A DNA stretch of 48,195 nt from an archaeon (GCA_023259115.1 JAHFQW010000012.1:1-48195), one strand, 5' to 3'. Positions 17,909 to 25,558 are shown, counted from the first letter of the stretch. A program made the numbers and translations. Notes: generated by a model not told the origin, from the sequence alone.

Positions 17909-18250
17909 ATGAAGACTCCCCAAGAATTAAGACAAGACGAAATAACAACCCAGAACACAAGTGATAGAATAGAAAAACAAAAACTTGAAACACTCATTGA
18001 ACTATCCTTTGCCCGTGCTGTAGAGCAAAGAGATATAACTTCTCAAGGCGGAACAATGACCCTTAATTTCAATATACTTGGACCAAGAGCACCTACAGAA
18101 GAATACATCTCTCGTAATCCTCACATTGCCCAAGGATATTTCAGAATACATGGTTGGGAATCCATTTATCAACCCTATTATTCTGACACTGCTTATCTAA
18201 ATAACAAATTTACACATGAATACAATCTAAAACCACTTATGCCCCAATAA
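17909..18250 (+). CDS. Unknown 113-residue protein
   Basis: The protein starts with a charged helix (LRQDE ... RIEKQKLETLIELSFARAVEQRD) followed by a beta-rich part ending near FTHEYNLKPLMPQ. No family is recognised. It is close behind the gene at 17265 and may share its transcript. Confidence 0.55.
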   Translation: MKTPQELRQDEITTQNTSDRIEKQKLETLIELSFARAVEQRDITSQGGTMTLNFNILGPRAPTEEYISRNPHIAQGYFRIHGWESIYQPYYSDTAYLNNKFTHEYNLKPLMPQ

Positions 18251-18320
18251 CATTTTTGACATCATTCTTTTTCCTCAACTATCGAAAACTAAATAAACTA
18301 TTGCCTCAATCAACTCCTCC

Positions 18321-18722
18321 ATGGATTCCTGCCTCTTCTGCAAAATCGTCGCAAAAGAAATCCCCTCACATAAAGTCTACGAAGACAGCCATAATTTCGC
18401 ATTTCTCGACATCAAGCCCCACACCAAAGGCCACACCGTTATCATTCCTAAAATCCATGCCGTACGCATCTTTGATCAAAACGACAATCAAAGCCAGAAC
18501 CTCATCCTCACAGTTAAACGCGTCATGGAACTCCTAGATAAAAAGCTCAACCCAGACGGCTTCAACGTTGGCTGGAACCATAACACCGCCGCCGGCCAAG
18601 TCGTCCCCCATCTGCACATCCATATCATGCCTCGTTACATCAACGACGGTGGCGGCAGTATGCATTCTATTATTAAAAATCCTGGACCACATATCGACGA
18701 AGTTGCCAAATTATTAAAATGA
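18321..18722 (+). CDS. HIT family nucleotide hydrolase/transferase
   Basis: The histidine triad reads HLHIH (97-101) within VVPHLHIHIMPRY. The N-terminal CLFCKIV (C4, C7) and the HTKGHTVIIPKIH segment are typical of Hint/PKCI-like HIT proteins, which hydrolyse nucleoside phosphoramidates or dinucleotides. Length (133) is normal. It lies just upstream of tRNA-Met on the same strand. The start chosen gives the conserved MDSCLFCKI beginning. Confidence 0.93.
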   Translation: MDSCLFCKIVAKEIPSHKVYEDSHNFAFLDIKPHTKGHTVIIPKIHAVRIFDQNDNQSQNLILTVKRVMELLDKKLNPDGFNVGWNHNTAAGQVVPHLHIHIMPRYINDGGGSMHSIIKNPGPHIDEVAKLLK

Positions 18723-18819
18723 GTGTAAAGTTAATTTATCTTCTGTCATAAGTCTAACCCTACTTAGTCACTAATTACTTCATTTAGATACCTTTTCTTT
18801 TATTTTTTTTGTAGAAACC

Positions 18820-18830
18820 TTTTTATAAAG
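18820..18830 (+). promoter_or_regulatory. TATA box of tRNA-Met
   Basis: TTTTTATAAAG ends 25 bases before the first base of the tRNA (18855), the standard archaeal spacing. Confidence 0.65.
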
Positions 18831-18854
18831 ACCCCCTTCTTTTTCCTCATAAAT

Positions 18855-18994
18855 GGCGAAGTAGCTTAACCTGGTATAGCGTTACGCTCATATGTCTTGA
18901 GCTATGAGGTTCACACCAATGACTAATAGCGAGTTGGGTTACGTAAAGGTCGGGGGTTCAAATTTCGTACAGAATGAAAGTCCCCCCTTCGCCA
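18855..18994 (+). tRNA. Elongator tRNA-Met (CAT) with two introns
   Basis: The acceptor stem GGCGAAG (18855-18861) pairs with CTTCGCC (18987-18993), with discriminator A. The D arm GCTTAACCTGGTATAGC is standard. The anticodon stem TTACG/CGTAA encloses loop CTCATAA, split after position 37 by an intron of about 48 bases (18893-18940). The T stem GGGGG/CCCCC encloses TTCAAAT, split by about 18 bases (18963-18980, or shifted by one). Removing both gives a 74-base tRNA with every canonical stem. The form (GTAGC..., loop CTCATAA) is the elongator type, not the initiator. No CCA is encoded. Confidence 0.92.
18963..18980 (+). other. T-loop intron of tRNA-Met (position 59/60)
   Basis: An 18-base insertion sits between TTCAAA and T-CCCCC. 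It can form a short TTTC/GAAA helix and ends in TGAAAG, like the T-loop intron of tRNA-Ser downstream. Confidence 0.8.
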
Positions 18995-19009
18995 CTCTTT
19001 TTTTTTACC

Positions 19010-19165
19010 ATGGTCCACACCGCTCAAGAAGGCGATAAATACATTTGTCCCAAATGCCGCTCTTCTCACGTTGACATCTACACCGCTGACAATCAAACAT
19101 ATCAATCCTGTCTCGATTGTGGGTATGAACAGCTCATCAACAACATATTAAAAAACACTAATTAA
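19010..19165 (+). CDS. Small zinc-ribbon protein
   Basis: The 51-residue protein has a four-cysteine zinc ribbon, CPKC at 14-17 and CLDC about 18 residues later. The longer reading frame would start inside the tRNA-Met gene, so the ATG at 19010, 15 bases behind the tRNA end, is the likely start. Such mini-ribbons bind nucleic acid or protein. It has no obvious ribosome binding site and may be transcribed with the tRNA. Confidence 0.7.
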   Translation: MVHTAQEGDKYICPKCRSSHVDIYTADNQTYQSCLDCGYEQLINNILKNTN

Positions 19166-19179
19166 AAAAGCCACATCAA

Positions 19180-19393
19180 TATAGTAAATTGCAGTAATTA
19201 AGTTACATCAAATTAGGCAATTTACTTACAAGAAATGCAAAAACTATCGCATTTCTGTACACACAAAATAGGAAAACTATCCTATTTGTGCACAGACAAA
19301 ATCGCTGTTTTGTCTTGTGGAAAATAAATCGTTATTATTTATTTTCTTGTATTAGATAATTGCGTGTAATGTAACAATAATAACGCAATTATC
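19180..19393. repeat. Hairpin element A3
   Basis: The core is that of A1/A2/A4, but the outer hairpins differ: GTAAATTGC/GCAATTTAC on the left and GATAATTGCGT/ACGCAATTATC on the right, and the first core stem is GAAATGC. The stems differ from other copies in a paired way. A short direct repeat ATCAATA overlaps both ends. It lies between convergent genes and its right end contains the stop codon of the 160-residue gene. Confidence 0.8.
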
Positions 19394-19874
19394 AATAATT
19401 CCCATTAAACGTCTGCCAATGTTCCATCATTTTCGCCATACGCGTCTGAGCCACTTTAATTGTATCCAGAATTAACGCTTTCTCTTCCACTGCTAAAATA
19501 CGATATCCTTTCGTATGTTCTGTCTCTTTCAAAATAACATGCACCGCCGCCTGCAACTGCCGCAACCCCTCCGCTGTAACCTGACTACTCTCTTTCACTT
19601 TTATATTTACAAATGTCGGTATTTGCTCTTGAAATTTCCCCAAAACCCCCTGAATTTGCCCCAGTTCGCTCGCCATCGCCTGCCAGGTTTTAACACCCAC
19701 CTCTCCTCTCTTATGTTCAATCGACGTATGTAATTCCTGCAGAGAAGAACGTAGTGGCTCAAATGCCGGCAGAACTTGCAGTGTCATAACCTCTCTGAGT
19801 GCACTATAATCGGAGATATCCGCATTTGGCGCATTCGTCGTTTTCCCTGTAAATAAACGTGCAAGTAATCCCAT
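19392..19874 (-). CDS. Unknown 160-residue helical protein
   Basis: The protein is mostly helical with regular hydrophobic spacing and probably forms a coiled bundle. No signal peptide or membrane segment is visible. No family is recognised. It starts behind a GAGGAAG site and a TATA-like CTATTTATAG at about 19900. The TGA stop lies at the edge of hairpin element A3. Confidence 0.6.
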   Translation of the reverse strand: MGLLARLFTGKTTNAPNADISDYSALREVMTLQVLPAFEPLRSSLQELHTSIEHKRGEVGVKTWQAMASELGQIQGVLGKFQEQIPTFVNIKVKESSQVTAEGLRQLQAAVHVILKETEHTKGYRILAVEEKALILDTIKVAQTRMAKMMEHWQTFNGNY

Positions 19875-19935
19875 ATCTTCCTCAGGAGCATCGCTTCTAT
19901 AAATAGATTTAGATACTTTAATAGTAAATATCAGA

Positions 19936-19947
19936 AATATTTAAATA
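19936..19947 (+). promoter_or_regulatory. TATA box of tRNA-Ser
   Basis: AATATTTAAATA ends 26 bases before the first base of tRNA-Ser (19973). Confidence 0.6.
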
Positions 19948-19999
19948 ACAGCCACAAGCTTCCCCTCTATAAGCCACGATGGCACAATCCGGTACTGCG

Positions 20000-20018
20000 C
20001 AAATCGAGAAATCGAGCG
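20000..20018 (+). other. Intron of tRNA-Ser at the D-arm/anticodon-arm junction (about 25/26-26/27)
   Basis: Without these 19 bases the D arm, base 26 and the anticodon stem are contiguous. The insert holds a TCGA-gaaa-TCGA hairpin. The boundary may shift by one base because G is present on both sides. Confidence 0.7.
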
Positions 20019-20078
20019 TAAGCCTGGAATAAACAGGAGTACTGAGAGCTTGTTTCCGCAAGGATATCCCGGTTCAAA

Positions 20079-20117
20079 TATTACCATCTGAAACCAAATT
20101 CATATGGGATGTGAAAG
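20079..20117 (+). other. T-loop intron of tRNA-Ser (position 59/60)
   Basis: This 39-base insert lies at the same place in the T loop as that of tRNA-Met and ends in the same TGAAAG. It can pair CATC with GATG. Confidence 0.75.
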
Positions 20118-20139
20118 TCCGGGTCGTGGCGCTCTACTT

Positions 20140-20176
20140 CAAGGAAAGCTCCGCTTTCCTTGGGGTTATTTTTTTA
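20140..20176 (+). terminator. Hairpin and T-run downstream of tRNA-Ser
   Basis: A perfect ten-base-pair stem, CAAGGAAAGC and GCTTTCCTTG with loop TCC, is followed by TTATTTTTTT. It looks like an intrinsic terminator; archaea mainly use the T-run. Confidence 0.6.
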
Positions 20177-20202
20177 TGGCGTTTTAACTAATGTTGAACG
20201 CT

Positions 20203-20215
20203 GGGTCGTGGCGCT
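20203..20215 (+). repeat. Second copy of the tRNA-Ser 3' end
   Basis: GGGTCGTGGCGCT exactly repeats 20121-20133, the end of tRNA-Ser plus two bases, and is again followed by a T-rich run. It may be the trace of an integration or of a duplication. Confidence 0.55.
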
Positions 20216-20252
20216 TTTTATTTTTGTAAATAATACACTTAACCTCCACAAA

Positions 20253-20261
20253 GCTTATAAG
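20253..20261 (+). promoter_or_regulatory. TATA box of the cytochrome b5-like gene
   Basis: GCTTATAAG ends 24 bases before the ATG at 20286. Confidence 0.55.
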
Positions 20262-20285
20262 AGAAAATAAGCCACCCTTCCAGAC

Positions 20286-20783
20286 ATGAACTATAAACCT
20301 CTGCTCTTCATACTCCTCCTCTCAGCACTCATAATCTCAGGCACACTCTTTGCCGGCAGTCGATCAGAAACGTATAACTCCTCTTCTCAAAATACACCCA
20401 CCCAACCGCTCACCACCAACGCTCAAAAAGTCACTCTCTCCGAATTAAACAAACACACTCAACTCACAGATTGCTGGGTCGCCTACAAAAGCAAAGTCTA
20501 TGACATCACAAATTGGCTTCCAAAACATCCCGGGACCGCCCAAGTCATTCTCCCCTACTGTGGCACCGCACAAGAATTTGAACAAGCCTTCACCCAAAAA
20601 CATGGCACCAAAAAAGCTTCACTGCTCATGAAAGTCGGCGTATTTATCGGTGATTTCCAAGACAGAGGAAATCTTCAAGAGAGCAATAATAATCAAGATA
20701 ACAACATCATCATTCAAGATAGTAATACCATTGAAAATAAAAATAATATCCCACTTAAAGAAAAATTAACAAATGACAATTAA
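20286..20783 (+). CDS. Exported cytochrome b5-like heme protein
   Basis: Residues 5-24 are a signal or membrane anchor. Residues about 47-120 form a cytochrome b5 fold with heme ligands H81 (LPKHPGT, in place of HPGG) and H106 (TQKHGT), 25 residues apart as is usual. A polar Asn/Asp-rich tail (135-160) follows. It is probably anchored on the outer face of the cell membrane as an electron carrier. Its 3' end overlaps the DoxX-like gene by 11 bases, so the two are coupled. Confidence 0.82.
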   Translation: MNYKPLLFILLLSALIISGTLFAGSRSETYNSSSQNTPTQPLTTNAQKVTLSELNKHTQLTDCWVAYKSKVYDITNWLPKHPGTAQVILPYCGTAQEFEQAFTQKHGTKKASLLMKVGVFIGDFQDRGNLQESNNNQDNNIIIQDSNTIENKNNIPLKEKLTNDN

Positions 20784-21174
20784 ACCAGAACACGCACAAA
20801 TTGTACTACGTCTATCTCTTGCCGCATTATTCTTATGGTTTGGCATAAATCAACTCTACGCCCCTCAAGCATGGATTGGATTTGTTCCATCTTTTGCAGC
20901 CATTTTTTTATCCGCCAAACTTCTTGTAATTCTCAATGGATCAATGGAAATCATATTAGGATTAATGTTGCTCTGTGGGATATATGTTCGATTTTCCGCC
21001 CTTATTCTCTCCCTACATCTCCTAGGCATTGCCCTCGCCATGGGCTATAATCCCCTTACCATTCGCGATATCGCCCTAAGCCTTGCCACTTTCTCTGTAT
21101 TCTTGTCAGGAAACGACAAATATTGTTATGACTCTAAAAATAGCTCTCAACAGCATAAAACAGAGCCACAATAA
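20773..21174 (+). CDS. DoxX-like integral membrane protein
   Basis: Four hydrophobic segments are visible in 133 residues: about 10-28, 40-58, 60-82 and 88-110. The start LRLSLAALFLWFGINQLYAP and the later GxMEIxLGLMLL pattern match the DoxX family of small membrane proteins, some of which belong to quinone oxidoreductases. Overlap with the cytochrome b5-like gene supports a shared membrane redox function. Confidence 0.75.
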   Translation: MTIKPEHAQIVLRLSLAALFLWFGINQLYAPQAWIGFVPSFAAIFLSAKLLVILNGSMEIILGLMLLCGIYVRFSALILSLHLLGIALAMGYNPLTIRDIALSLATFSVFLSGNDKYCYDSKNSSQQHKTEPQ

Positions 21175-21224
21175 CCCCAAAACCATAAAAAAGTTTAAAA
21201 ATACCCCCTCATTAATGCTCCCTA

Positions 21225-21440
21225 ATGGAAGCTATACCAACTCCTCTTCAAATAGAAAGTCTTCAAATGGAAAGTATTGATGTAGAAATCATACGCAGCA
21301 TTCGTCCTCTTGACTCTTGCTGTCAATCATACCTCACTGCACGCGGTCGTTGCTTCACCTGTCCTGGCATGGCATACGGCAAGAGCGGTGATGACGATGA
21401 TGATGATGATGGTGACGACGACTTTGAGGAAGAAGAATAA
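21225..21440 (+). CDS. Small cysteine-containing protein with acidic tail
   Basis: The 71 residues include CC, a later CFTC pair (RGRCFTCPGM), and a C-terminal run of Asp and Glu. The cysteines could hold a metal. No family is recognised. It follows the DoxX-like gene after about 50 bases. Confidence 0.5.
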   Translation: MEAIPTPLQIESLQMESIDVEIIRSIRPLDSCCQSYLTARGRCFTCPGMAYGKSGDDDDDDDGDDDFEEEE

Positions 21441-21485
21441 ATCGTTCTATACTAAAAGCACTTAATTCTAAATCCCTTTATTTTT

Positions 21486-22313
21486 CTACTCCTGTAACAG
21501 ACTCTTATATTTCGCAACCGTTCGTCGTGCAACTTCCAATTTAAACCGCTCATATAATATTGGAACTAATTCTCGATCTGCCACTCTCCACTTCCCCTCA
21601 TGATATAACTCTCCCTCTTGCTGTAATTGTCGCAACGCATAAACCCCTTGCAATCGGTTTACCATCTGCCCTGGAATCAATTCTTCTGTAAAAATAACTC
21701 TGGTATTAGGCAATTGTACACTCAAATTTGTCACCAACCTTGCCACACTTGAAGCAGAATAATCAATAACTGTTGCAACATCCTCTCGGCTAATTGATTT
21801 TAAATCAAAAGGATTCCCACTTTGTAAATAAGTGTCTTGTTCTTTGCATAAATACTCAACAATACTCAGCTGTTGCGCAACAATCCACTCTCGCTGCCGC
21901 ATAAATCTTTTTGAAAATATCTGATTCACTCGAAGTTTTTCATCCCCTCTTCGCTTAAATTGATCTAACTTCTCTTGCAATCTTTTTTGAATATCAGCAT
22001 TATACCTAACCACATACTCCGATTCTTTCTGAACTACTATCTGGGGCATTTCTAAATACTTTTCCTTCGGTACGCTTCCTCTCACCGATTCACATTGTTG
22101 AGAAAAATCATGTGTTCCAAAATAATTTTTTCGTAATTCTATTGGTCTTGGTTCATTCCACGCCGGATCTTGTGCATCAAATTTTCTCACCGCAACCAAA
22201 CTCTGCTCTAGTAACAGTTCTAATTCTAGAGGCGACAATCCTAACAGAGGATTAGGTAATTTATGAGGCAGTTCCATTTTATGGTCAAGGCCCATTCTTA
22301 TTTTCAGATTCAT
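21486..22313 (-). CDS. Sigma-54 (RpoN)-like protein
   Basis: The C-terminus carries the RpoN box ARRTVAKYK (262-270), the signature of bacterial sigma-54. A helix-turn-helix with the sigma-54 pattern lies at about 174-196 (ISREDVATVIDYSASSVARLVTN). Before it, 136-166 (KRFMRQREWIVAQ ... YLQSG) matches the segment that normally reads R..T...V...IV..Q..FF..G. EYVVRYNADI at 99-108 fits the start of the core-binding domain. Region I, the Gln/Leu-rich part that contacts AAA+ activators, is missing. Sigma-54 needs bacterial RNA polymerase, so in an archaeon it may act as a DNA-binding factor. The start overlaps the stop of the upstream 375-residue gene by 4 bases. Confidence 0.78.
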   Translation of the reverse strand: MNLKIRMGLDHKMELPHKLPNPLLGLSPLELELLLEQSLVAVRKFDAQDPAWNEPRPIELRKNYFGTHDFSQQCESVRGSVPKEKYLEMPQIVVQKESEYVVRYNADIQKRLQEKLDQFKRRGDEKLRVNQIFSKRFMRQREWIVAQQLSIVEYLCKEQDTYLQSGNPFDLKSISREDVATVIDYSASSVARLVTNLSVQLPNTRVIFTEELIPGQMVNRLQGVYALRQLQQEGELYHEGKWRVADRELVPILYERFKLEVARRTVAKYKSLLQE

Positions 22314-23437
22314 GCTCTATGTAACTCCACTTTCGCAAACGGCTCCATTGTAACACTTGTGGGCAAATAGTCCAGCAACGTCTGTTTTGTAATTCCCATT
22401 TGTTCTGCATACTCTCGTTGAACATCAATTGCCCTCTTTATTAAATCAAACGACACCAGTAAATTCTTTGCCTCTCTACCCATCACATCTCTTAAATCAT
22501 CAAAATCTCGCTGACGAACTAACCTATCTGACGTTGAATGTACCATAAAATCAGGATCATAATTAATAATATTCCCCTCTGAAGAATAACCATAATGGAT
22601 CATCTGGCGATCTAACTCCTCAATGAGTCCTAATGCCTGCATCTGTCCAAAAAAATTTCCTAAATCTTCCATCGTGGGGCTTACATCCGCAACCAGTGTG
22701 GAAATATGATGCCGCAAATACCACCATTTATCCTCATTTGCATCAACCGCAAAAGGTTGCGGTGTAAGTCGACCCATCCATCCTTCTTCATTCATCTTCT
22801 CTAATCCCGCCAGTAACTGTGGTTCTGGTAAAAACATCACTCCTGATGGTTTAGATGAAGCTCTGGCTGTTCTCACCGTATTGGTTTCCTCTCTCTTTGA
22901 AGTATTCTTTCTCTCTGTATTACAAGTATCAGTATAAAATTGCCTTGTCACATCCAAATCAAACTTGTTCCCATACGTTCTGCGAACAAACGGCGCCACA
23001 AAACTATTTAGCTCATATCGTCGTGCTTCTCGCAAAACTAAAGAATTTCCTCCTTCCATATTGCGCAGCCAGATAATACTTGGTCTCTTCTTGAGTCCTT
23101 CTGGGTCAAAATTGGTGCGAGGAAAAAGCGCATAATTTCGCAGTGAAGTATCATCAAATGCAATCTGCGCCTCTAATTTAAAATCGGAGCATTTATTTGT
23201 CCACCGTATCCACTTTGTATACTCCTCTTTTAATTCTCTTTCCACTCGAGATCGCGCCTCCATTTTCTCTTTACGTCCATGCGCCGTATAACTCTCAACC
23301 ACTCCCTCAATTAACGAATCTAATCCCGCATACAACACATCAAATGCCTGGCTTGGTCTAATTTCTTCACCTAGATACCTCAACGTCATACCTCGCGGTA
23401 TGGGCAAAGATTTAGGTTGGTATATTCTCGCTGACAT
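22310..23437 (-). CDS. Unknown protein coupled to the sigma-54-like gene
   Basis: No family is recognised in these 375 residues. The protein is charged, rich in Arg, and soluble, with a possible helix-turn-helix near the C-terminus (MGITKQTLLDYLPTS). It contains no Walker motifs, so it is not a sigma-54 activator of the usual AAA+ type. ATGA overlap with the next gene means the two proteins are made together and may form a complex. A TATA-like TTTATAAAG lies just upstream. Confidence 0.6.
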   Translation of the reverse strand: MSARIYQPKSLPIPRGMTLRYLGEEIRPSQAFDVLYAGLDSLIEGVVESYTAHGRKEKMEARSRVERELKEEYTKWIRWTNKCSDFKLEAQIAFDDTSLRNYALFPRTNFDPEGLKKRPSIIWLRNMEGGNSLVLREARRYELNSFVAPFVRRTYGNKFDLDVTRQFYTDTCNTERKNTSKREETNTVRTARASSKPSGVMFLPEPQLLAGLEKMNEEGWMGRLTPQPFAVDANEDKWWYLRHHISTLVADVSPTMEDLGNFFGQMQALGLIEELDRQMIHYGYSSEGNIINYDPDFMVHSTSDRLVRQRDFDDLRDVMGREAKNLLVSFDLIKRAIDVQREYAEQMGITKQTLLDYLPTSVTMEPFAKVELHRA

Positions 23438-23472
23438 ATATCCCTAAAAAGCACCTCTCTTTATAAAAGTTA

Positions 23473-23486
23473 TCACTTAAAAGTGA
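23473..23486. promoter_or_regulatory. Palindrome between divergent promoters
   Basis: TCACTT-AA-AAGTGA lies between the TATA boxes of the 375-residue gene (minus) and the radical SAM gene (plus). It has the size of an operator for a dimeric regulator. Confidence 0.4.
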
Positions 23487-23499
23487 CTTTATAGCAAAT

Positions 23500-23508
23500 C
23501 TTTTAAAG
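23500..23508 (+). promoter_or_regulatory. TATA box of the radical SAM gene
   Basis: CTTTTAAAG ends 23 bases before ATG at 23532. Confidence 0.5.
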
Positions 23509-23531
23509 AAACCCTCATTTAACCACCCTAA

Positions 23532-24743
23532 ATGGCTCAACTGCACTTCGTCACCCTCACCTTCCAGCAAAAAGAAGACCATCTAGTCGTAAGCCTCCTA
23601 ACTCAATTCCAAACAAAAATTCCTCTCAGTGAACTCAATCAAATCGCTCCCTTCCAACTCATCGACCCACATACCCTAGAATTCCAAAAAATATCTCAAG
23701 ACAAAGCCGACATCAAATTTTCACACCTCTTCAACAAATATCTCGATTCCCTCGCAACTAAAATCACCGGCAATAAAGCCACCTACATCCATTCCAACTC
23801 AGGCATTCCTCTCATCGGCAACGTCGCATTTGGTATAGTCTATCGCAACTCCTCCATCATTGAAATTAAAACCAACAACGCCTGCAATTTAGACTGCGTT
23901 TACTGCTCGATTGGCGAAGGTCTCTCCTCCAAAAAAAATGACTTTGTCATTGAAAAAGACTACCTAGTGCAAGAACTGCAAAAACTCCTCGACTTTGTCA
24001 ACGAACCCGTAGAAATTCATATAGGCGTGCAAGGCGAACCTTTTCTCTACGGTGACATGGAACAGCTCATTGCCGATATACAAGCTCTCCCGCAAGTTCA
24101 TACCATCTCTATTGACACCAATGGCACGCTACTCAATAAAGAAAAAATCGATCGCCTCGCCAAAAACACCAAACTCCAGCTCAATCTCTCCCTCGACGCC
24201 ATCGATGAAAAAATCGCAAAAGTTGTTGCCGGAACCAATGCCTATAACATCAACCATGTCAAAGATATTATCGCCTACGCTTCCGAACGTATGCCCGTCA
24301 TCGTCGCTCCCGTCTTCACTCACGGGTATAATGACGCCGAAATGGAGAATATAATCCAATGGATCAAAACTCTCAAAGTGCAGCCCATCCTCGGCATCCA
24401 AAACTTTCTCCACTACAAAACCGGCAGAAATGCCGCCAAAGAAATATCTTGGGAAGAATTTTACGCCAAACTCGATACATGGCAATCTAAATACAATATA
24501 AAACTTCGTTTAGATAAAAACGACTTTCACATCAAAAAAACCAAAGACCTGCCCAAACCATTCCACTGTGGCGATATCATTACCGCAACTATTAAAGCCG
24601 TTGATAGATTTCCCGGCAGTGTCTTAGCTGTAGCTGAGAATCGTAACATCTCCGTTCCAAATTGCGAATACAAAAAAGACAAAAGAATAAAAATAAAAAT
24701 CACCCGTGACAAACATAATATCTTTGTGGGAAGTCTAGTGTGA
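23532..24743 (+). CDS. Radical SAM enzyme
   Basis: The [4Fe-4S] motif is C118-NLD-C122-VY-C125, the CxxxCxxC of radical SAM enzymes. It is followed by the GGEP-like VQGEPFLY and by IDTNGTLL and LSLDA strands of the TIM barrel. A C-terminal segment (about 345-403), ending in KITRDKHNIFVGSLV, looks like a TRAM-type RNA-binding domain; the first about 100 residues are an extra domain. RNA or protein modification is therefore possible, but the exact substrate cannot be read. The length and motifs look complete. Confidence 0.85.
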   Translation: MAQLHFVTLTFQQKEDHLVVSLLTQFQTKIPLSELNQIAPFQLIDPHTLEFQKISQDKADIKFSHLFNKYLDSLATKITGNKATYIHSNSGIPLIGNVAFGIVYRNSSIIEIKTNNACNLDCVYCSIGEGLSSKKNDFVIEKDYLVQELQKLLDFVNEPVEIHIGVQGEPFLYGDMEQLIADIQALPQVHTISIDTNGTLLNKEKIDRLAKNTKLQLNLSLDAIDEKIAKVVAGTNAYNINHVKDIIAYASERMPVIVAPVFTHGYNDAEMENIIQWIKTLKVQPILGIQNFLHYKTGRNAAKEISWEEFYAKLDTWQSKYNIKLRLDKNDFHIKKTKDLPKPFHCGDIITATIKAVDRFPGSVLAVAENRNISVPNCEYKKDKRIKIKITRDKHNIFVGSLV

Positions 24744-24894
24744 TTTTTCATTGAGTTTTATAGGATTAATCAAACCTTTCTATAGAAATCGTCAGTATCA
24801 TTGACACTAAAGTACCCATCATCCTCAAAAAAGTTAAAAATATTTTATGTATCAACTAATAAATCATAAAATCCCTAAAAAATTCTCTACCCAA

Positions 24895-25089
24895 TTATAA
24901 TTTTCGAGCCGCATTAATATGTTTAGTCTGAATATTTTTATATTCTTTTTCCGGAACTAATATCACATATTGATCACTACCCATAATTAATGTTGCTTCA
25001 CATAAACCATCTTTTTTAGTTGGTGCACTCGAAACAACAAGATCACACTTTAGCTTAATCAAATCTTTACTACCCGTCATACCTACCAT
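24895..25089 (-). CDS. Small unknown protein, 64 residues
   Basis: A GAGGTGA ribosome binding site lies five bases before the ATG at 25089, so this start is preferred to an upstream GTG. The product is a small alpha/beta protein (VGMTGSKDLIKLKCDLVV ... YVILVPEKEYKNIQ). No family is recognised. Confidence 0.55.
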   Translation of the reverse strand: MVGMTGSKDLIKLKCDLVVSSAPTKKDGLCEATLIMGSDQYVILVPEKEYKNIQTKHINAARKL

Positions 25090-25098
25090 AACATTCAC

Positions 25099-25393
25099 CT
25101 CATTTAAATATCTAATTTAAATAATCATTCTCTATATATACTTTTCTTTTCTATAAACCATAAAAATCATGTCCTTGCAGAACGGGAAGACAGTATCTCT
25201 CCCTATAACTTCATTAAAAAAATAAGTATCTACCCTTCTTCTCTTTTCTCAACTCTTGAGCCTAGAAACCAAGCATAGTCTCAATAGCAAATAGATTTGG
25301 TCCGACTTTTTCATCAAAAAAGCACCTCACAATTTACCTCTAGTTATTGATACCCTCCCTCTATTTATTAGACAAAATTCATTTACCACAAAA
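25099..25393. other. Non-coding stretch, nothing recognised
   Basis: About 300 A/T-rich bases with no open frame of note, no tRNA signature and no strong hairpin that I can see. Confidence 0.4.
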
Positions 25394-25490
25394 TATAGAG
25401 GACTTTGAATAACCCTATTTTGATCAATTATTCAAAGTACTTCTTAGAGGGATTTGACAAATATTAGATGGTTATTCAAACCCCTCTATA
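25394..25490. repeat. Hairpin element B3 (short form)
   Basis: TATAGAGG opens and CCTCTATA closes it. Inside are the hairpin ACTTTGAATAA/TTATTCAAAGT and a second arm GGGATTTGA... with ...TTCAAACCCC. The inner modules found in B1, B2 and B4 are absent, so this is the minimal form of the family. Confidence 0.8.
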
Positions 25491-25558
25491 CTTTCATTCG
25501 GAGTCTAAATAAATTTCTATTCACTGCTAAATACTAAAAAAGAAAATAAAAAAATAAC

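Larger units (their letters stand above)
19973..20131 (+). tRNA. tRNA-Ser (GGA) with three introns
   Basis: Acceptor GCCACGA (19973-19979) pairs with TCGTGGC (20124-20130), with discriminator G as in archaeal tRNA-Ser. The D arm is GCACAATCCGGTACTGC (19982-19998). An insertion of 19 bases (about 20000-20018) precedes anticodon stem TAAGC (20019-20023). The anticodon GGA is at 20026-20028. An intron of 17 bases (20030-20046) follows position 37, then A-GCTTG closes the arm. A 15-base variable region has a short TCC/GGA stem. The T stem CCCGG/CCGGG holds TTCAAAT, split by a 39-base intron (about 20079-20117). The spliced form is an 84-base class II tRNA with all stems intact. Confidence 0.85.

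Noticed and set aside
18974-19009. Upstream extension of the zinc-ribbon gene
   Set aside because: It would start within tRNA-Met; the ATG at 19010 is sufficient.
24129-24485. 118-residue minus-strand frame in the radical SAM gene
   Set aside because: Antisense shadow with biased composition from the real coding frame.
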